This document shows positions 5,699-5,742 of a DNA stretch of 5,742 nucleotides, in pieces; positions within the stretch are counted from its first letter, which is position 1; every line of letters starts with the position of its first letter. The notes under the pieces were generated by a model that was not told the DNA's origin, searched no databases, and was given only the letters and a program-made list of their open reading frames with translations. Made by a program: the position numbers and the translations under genes. Source of the DNA: Chloroflexota bacterium (GTDB lineage Bacteria > Chloroflexota > Dehalococcoidia > UBA1151 > TMED-70); contig PASM01000005.1 in the NCBI GenBank assembly GCA_002711965.1, positions 25,236 to 30,977 on the forward strand, read 5' to 3'.

Positions 5699-5742
5699 TT
5701 AAACTATATTATCAATAGCTCGAACAAAGAGTATTGCAACAG
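5699..5742 (-). CDS. possible C-terminal end of an upstream leftward gene
   Basis: The T tract and orientation of the hairpin at 5662-5688 imply a leftward gene ending near here. The frame ending in TAA at 5699-5701 reads VAILFVRAIDNIV and looks plausibly protein-like. The other two minus frames are also open to the edge, stopping at 5704 and 5712, so the frame choice is a guess. The fragment is too short to assign a family. If real, it stops 11 nt before the hairpin. Confidence 0.3.
   Translation of the reverse strand, partial: VAILFVRAIDNIV

Noticed and set aside
5670..5725. tRNA-like 3' end suggested by GGGGGTTCGAAC and GCTCGAAC
   Set aside because: The bases flanking TTCGAAC do not pair as a T stem on either strand, and there is no acceptor stem, anticodon arm or CCA. 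The G run belongs to the terminator stem.

Overview
The window is AT-rich (roughly 30% GC by eye) and almost entirely coding. It looks like a small, streamlined, free-living bacterium, probably marine. The E1-like protein carries a run of four prolines followed by GEVPSCAEAGV, and the cysteine synthase resembles the actinobacterial CysO-dependent CysM. This combination fits a low-GC marine Chloroflexota (SAR202-like) or low-GC marine actinobacterium better than a typical SAR11 genome. This taxonomic guess is an inference from remembered family features and has not been tested.

Layout. Positions 3-365 (+) hold the C-terminal end of an alpha/beta-hydrolase that enters from the left edge. Everything else is one compact leftward gene train, read from right to left: moeB-like E1 enzyme (4826-5641), cysM (3863-4822), an amidase-signature hydrolase (2429-3862), two tandem hydroxypyruvate isomerase-family genes (1650-2432 and 875-1648), and pgpA (357-866). 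The gene junctions are 3 nt, 0 nt, a 4-nt overlap, 1 nt and 8 nt. This strongly suggests one operon with translational coupling. The last gene overlaps the hydrolase tail-to-tail by 9 bp. At the right edge, a 7-bp GC-rich hairpin followed by a T tract on the minus strand lies just before moeB. It probably ends a further leftward gene, of which at most about 13 codons are visible.

How the genes work together. The MoeB-like E1 and CysM most likely belong to the sulfur-carrier route to cysteine. In that route an E1 adenylates and sulfurates the C-terminal Gly-Gly of a small ubiquitin-like protein (CysO type), and CysM joins the thiocarboxylate sulfur to O-phosphoserine. The carrier protein and the JAMM peptidase of the mycobacterial version are not in the window. 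The hydroxypyruvate isomerase pair interconverts hydroxypyruvate-type C3 acids with tartronate semialdehyde, next to the serine node that feeds CysM. The role of the amidase is unclear. PgpA (phosphatidylglycerol synthesis) appears to be a passenger at the operon end. No tRNA, rRNA, CRISPR array, insertion sequence or phage gene was seen, and no gene-free stretch exceeds 300 bases.
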